Positions 61,331 to 64,000 of a stretch of 64,000 nucleotides of DNA are shown one piece after another. The stretch comes from Combretum micranthum. Taxonomy: Eukaryota > Streptophyta > Magnoliopsida > Myrtales > Combretaceae. The notes below the pieces were generated by a model. It made no database searches. It was not told where the DNA came from and was given only the letters and a program-made list of their open reading frames with translations. Position 1 is the stretch's first letter; every line of letters begins with the position of its first letter. The position numbers and the translations under genes were made by a program. The stretch lies in NCBI GenBank assembly GCA_024138025.1, contig JAMXBD010000205.1:870501-934500 (forward strand), given 5' to 3'.

Positions 61331-62909
61331 CTATTTTCCATCCATTTTTATGACATCCACCAATGTTCTATAGCTTAAGAGCTTGTACATATGACAACAC
61401 ATCTCCTCAACTGTCACAATATGTGACTTTTCCTAGCTCATATCTTATTAAAAATGCACTGGAGTATACTCAAAAGAGAGGATGAATTGAATATTTGACC
61501 TAAAATAGCCAATATGAAATTTTGATGCAATAAATCAAGATTAATCTTTGATGAACACAAATATGAAAATAATATTGAACAAAAAGAGAAATAGAAGAGA
61601 TAAGGAAAGAAGATTCAAGCCTAGATATAGCATGGAGTTCAACTCGCTTCCTAATCTGCATGATCACACAAATCATCTCCAAGCATGGATTTTACACACT
61701 TTAATAATTTGAATCACAAAAGCTCAAATAGAGCTATACACCAATAGCAACACTCAAAAATTAAATAATTTCTTCTCTTTTATAGTGCTTTTTTACAAAT
61801 AGCAGATATAAAGTTAAAGCACTAATTTGATTTCTCTCTCTTTATAAATTTTGCAAATTAATGAACAAGAGTACAAGAGTTATGAAAGGATCTAAGGCTT
61901 ATTTGTTTGCAAATGAAGGCTCTTTTTAAAACTTGTTTAAATCTACCTTAGAGCTTATATTTATAAGTCTTCAAAAAGTTAACGTCTGAAAAACATCAAG
62001 CATTAAATGCCCGTAACGACTCTTTTATGCCCCATCGGCTTGTCGTTCTATGTTCCTACCAACTCACCGATGCACCATGCTAAACAAGTCGCACCTTGGT
62101 TTAAGGATTCATGCCTTGGATTAAACCCATGATCAAGGTTGTGACTTTAGTGAATTGTATCGACTCGTTGGGCCTTGACTTGCAAGCAAAAACACTAACA
62201 CACACATGCATAAAAGCTTTTGGTTTTATAAGTATCAAGTAAAATGCATTTAGTTTGTGTTTTAAATAACTTTTATTCTCATCAAAATCACATGTAGAAT
62301 TAATTAGTTTAACAATCTCTCTCATTTTAATGAGGGCGAAAGTTATGTAAAATCTGTTTGCTCCCCATCAACAAGTACTTCCCTACAATTTAGTATTTGG
62401 TACAAGAAGTTTAGCAATTTTAAGTTATAGCAAATACTTTAAACGTGGAGCAAGTAGATTTCTTAAAAAACTTGATCATATTTCTTTCCCTTTGACCTCA
62501 TCAAAGACATCAAATGATGAAAGCAATCACAATGAACCATATGTATATTATAAATGGCATGGAGACTAGACATGCATAAAACTTAGCAAGATCAACATCA
62601 GAGTTCATTACAAGCATAAGAGGTCATTACATAAAAGGTTATTACATAAGAGTTCAATAAACAAAACAACAAGAAAGATCATGCTTGAGGATCATCAGCT
62701 TAAGGTGGGCGAAGATGAATGCTATAGAAATGATCCATGAATGCACACATGTTGGAGCTAAAAGACTAGAACTCAAAGCGTAGTCCAAAAATCTAAGCTT
62801 GCATGGAAGCACAACTAGAATCTATATGATCTCAAAGCTCCTGAAGTGAAGAAGCATATGCTCCAAAAGAAGAGGAACCAAAAATTGGAACAGTAAGCCC
62901 ATCTTCATT
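61331..62909. other. Intergenic region, no gene seen
   Basis: AT-rich, short ORFs only. A short direct repeat of the type gcattacataa lies near 62600-62655. 61980-62140 has higher GC content with no recognisable motif. Confidence 0.45.
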
Positions 62910-64000
62910 TGTCACGCTCCAAGGGGTATCCTAAACGTAACAGTTTGCCACACTCAATATTAAAGCTTACGTATGACAACCTTATTCATTCCTAGAAGCT
63001 TCGGTATTAAGTGTAAGGCATGCTCTCACAAATTTAGAAGACCATACATGGAATTATGAAGCTTAAGAAGATATAATAACAAATTAAGAAAAAAGGATTC
63101 ATAATATCCATCCATTCATAATAATTGTCTTACAAGTATTAGGGGCATTCCCTTAACAAATTAACTATAATCTATAACAAGAATTTTCTATGAAGTCTAC
63201 ATCTAAACTAATACCAAACTTCATCTAAGAATTTTTTAATCAAAATGGGAAAATACCTGACTGTAGGGTCCATATGGCCTTAACGACAAATAGTTAAACT
63301 GCAAAAGATATCTATAGGGGTATAAGTTAATAAGCTTAGTGAGAATTAATTCCATAAGTAAATTCTTGCGTAGGAAAAATTCAAACAAGTTATTTAAGCA
63401 ATCAAGTGAAATGCAACATACACGTGAGCAAACAAGGCATATAGTTTTCTAGGAACTATATGTTGAATGGATTTTCTCCCTTCATTCGGGGTTTGGTGAT
63501 GTATAATCTCCAAACGAGTAGTTTTAGTTAAGTTATGCTTTCGATCATTACTGCCAAGCATATAAAGTCTACTTGGGTTGAGCCATGCCTCTGGATTTCT
63601 GCCAAGCATTGGTTTGATTCCATATCGCGAAGCAATCGGTTTCGATCATAACCGCTAAGTGTTGCTTTCGACCGTGCTATTATCCTTTTCACCTAAGGAT
63701 AATAACCCCATGCAATCTGACTCACTTCGTGGTATGCATGAATCAATTTATTTAAGATATCATAGCATCATTATTATCAAATTTAAGATGATCATAGAAT
63801 TTCATACATATCAAATGCTATATTAAAACAAACAATTACTTACAATCAATTCTAGCCTTGATATTCTTAGAATCCTTTCAACAATTTCACATTCATATCA
63901 ATTTGTCTTTTCTTAATTCTAATGCGACTAAACTACAAGTACAATTAAGTAAAGCATTTTAAGAAAATAAACTCACGTTGCCATGTCGACACTTCTCCTA
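62910..64000 (-). mobile_element. Chromovirus-like LTR, running off the window
   Basis: It starts TGTCACGCTCC on the plus strand, comparable to TATAACGCCC (18897) and TGTAATGCC (41652), the reversed 3' ends of chromovirus-type LTRs. The region 63540-63720 (ctgccaagcat, tttcgatcataaccgcta, tttcgaccgtgc) has the repeated minisatellite-like style of the middle of such LTRs. The other end is outside the window. Confidence 0.5.

Overview
This window is nuclear DNA from a flowering plant. It is AT-rich, mostly transposable-element sequence, and its only recognisable host genes are two plant-specific purine permease (PUP) genes with a GT-AG intron. I cannot name the species.

Left part (1-29484): a stack of nested LTR retrotransposons. 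A plus-strand Tat/Ogre-type element (3' non-coding tail 1-2050, 3' LTR 2051-4655) sits inside the 3' LTR of a minus-strand Athila-type element 'A' (4656-17148; gag, protease, RT, RNase H, integrase, an ATHILA-type extra ORF, tRNA-Asp primer site, both LTRs). Element A lies inside an older, decayed minus-strand Athila-like element 'C' (17149-28188). C also carries a chromovirus-like solo LTR (18897-21159) and another LTR-like insert (about 22060-23770). C in turn sits in the LTR of a still older element 'D' (28189-29484).

Middle (29485-41438): AT-rich intergenic DNA, the first PUP gene (33352-35098, minus, several frame breaks) and a small Mutator-like foldback MITE (35918-36203).

41439-48650: a second nest. 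A ~590 bp hAT-type MITE with a perfect 8-bp target duplication contains a ~3.3 kb solo LTR with a perfect 5-bp target duplication, which contains a 3.3 kb non-autonomous Ty3/gypsy element with gag and protease only. A degenerate CACTA-like, very AT-rich stretch follows.

52287-59260: the second PUP gene (minus, one frame break). Its promoter, first exon and upstream DNA are tandemly duplicated, leaving an orphan first exon with an intact ATG, TATA box and splice donor.

59260-64000: a second foldback MITE, a decayed RNase H fragment and the start of a chromovirus-like LTR running off the window.

The most unusual signals are: (1) an array of about 18 short hairpins in the Tat 3' tail whose stems change on both arms together while the loop stays constant; (2) GC-rich dyad arrays built around GCCGGC and the ERF-type GCC box in otherwise AT-rich LTRs of several element families; (3) the orphan PUP first exon. 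Many one-base indels separate otherwise similar copies, so some frame breaks may be sequencing errors rather than biology.
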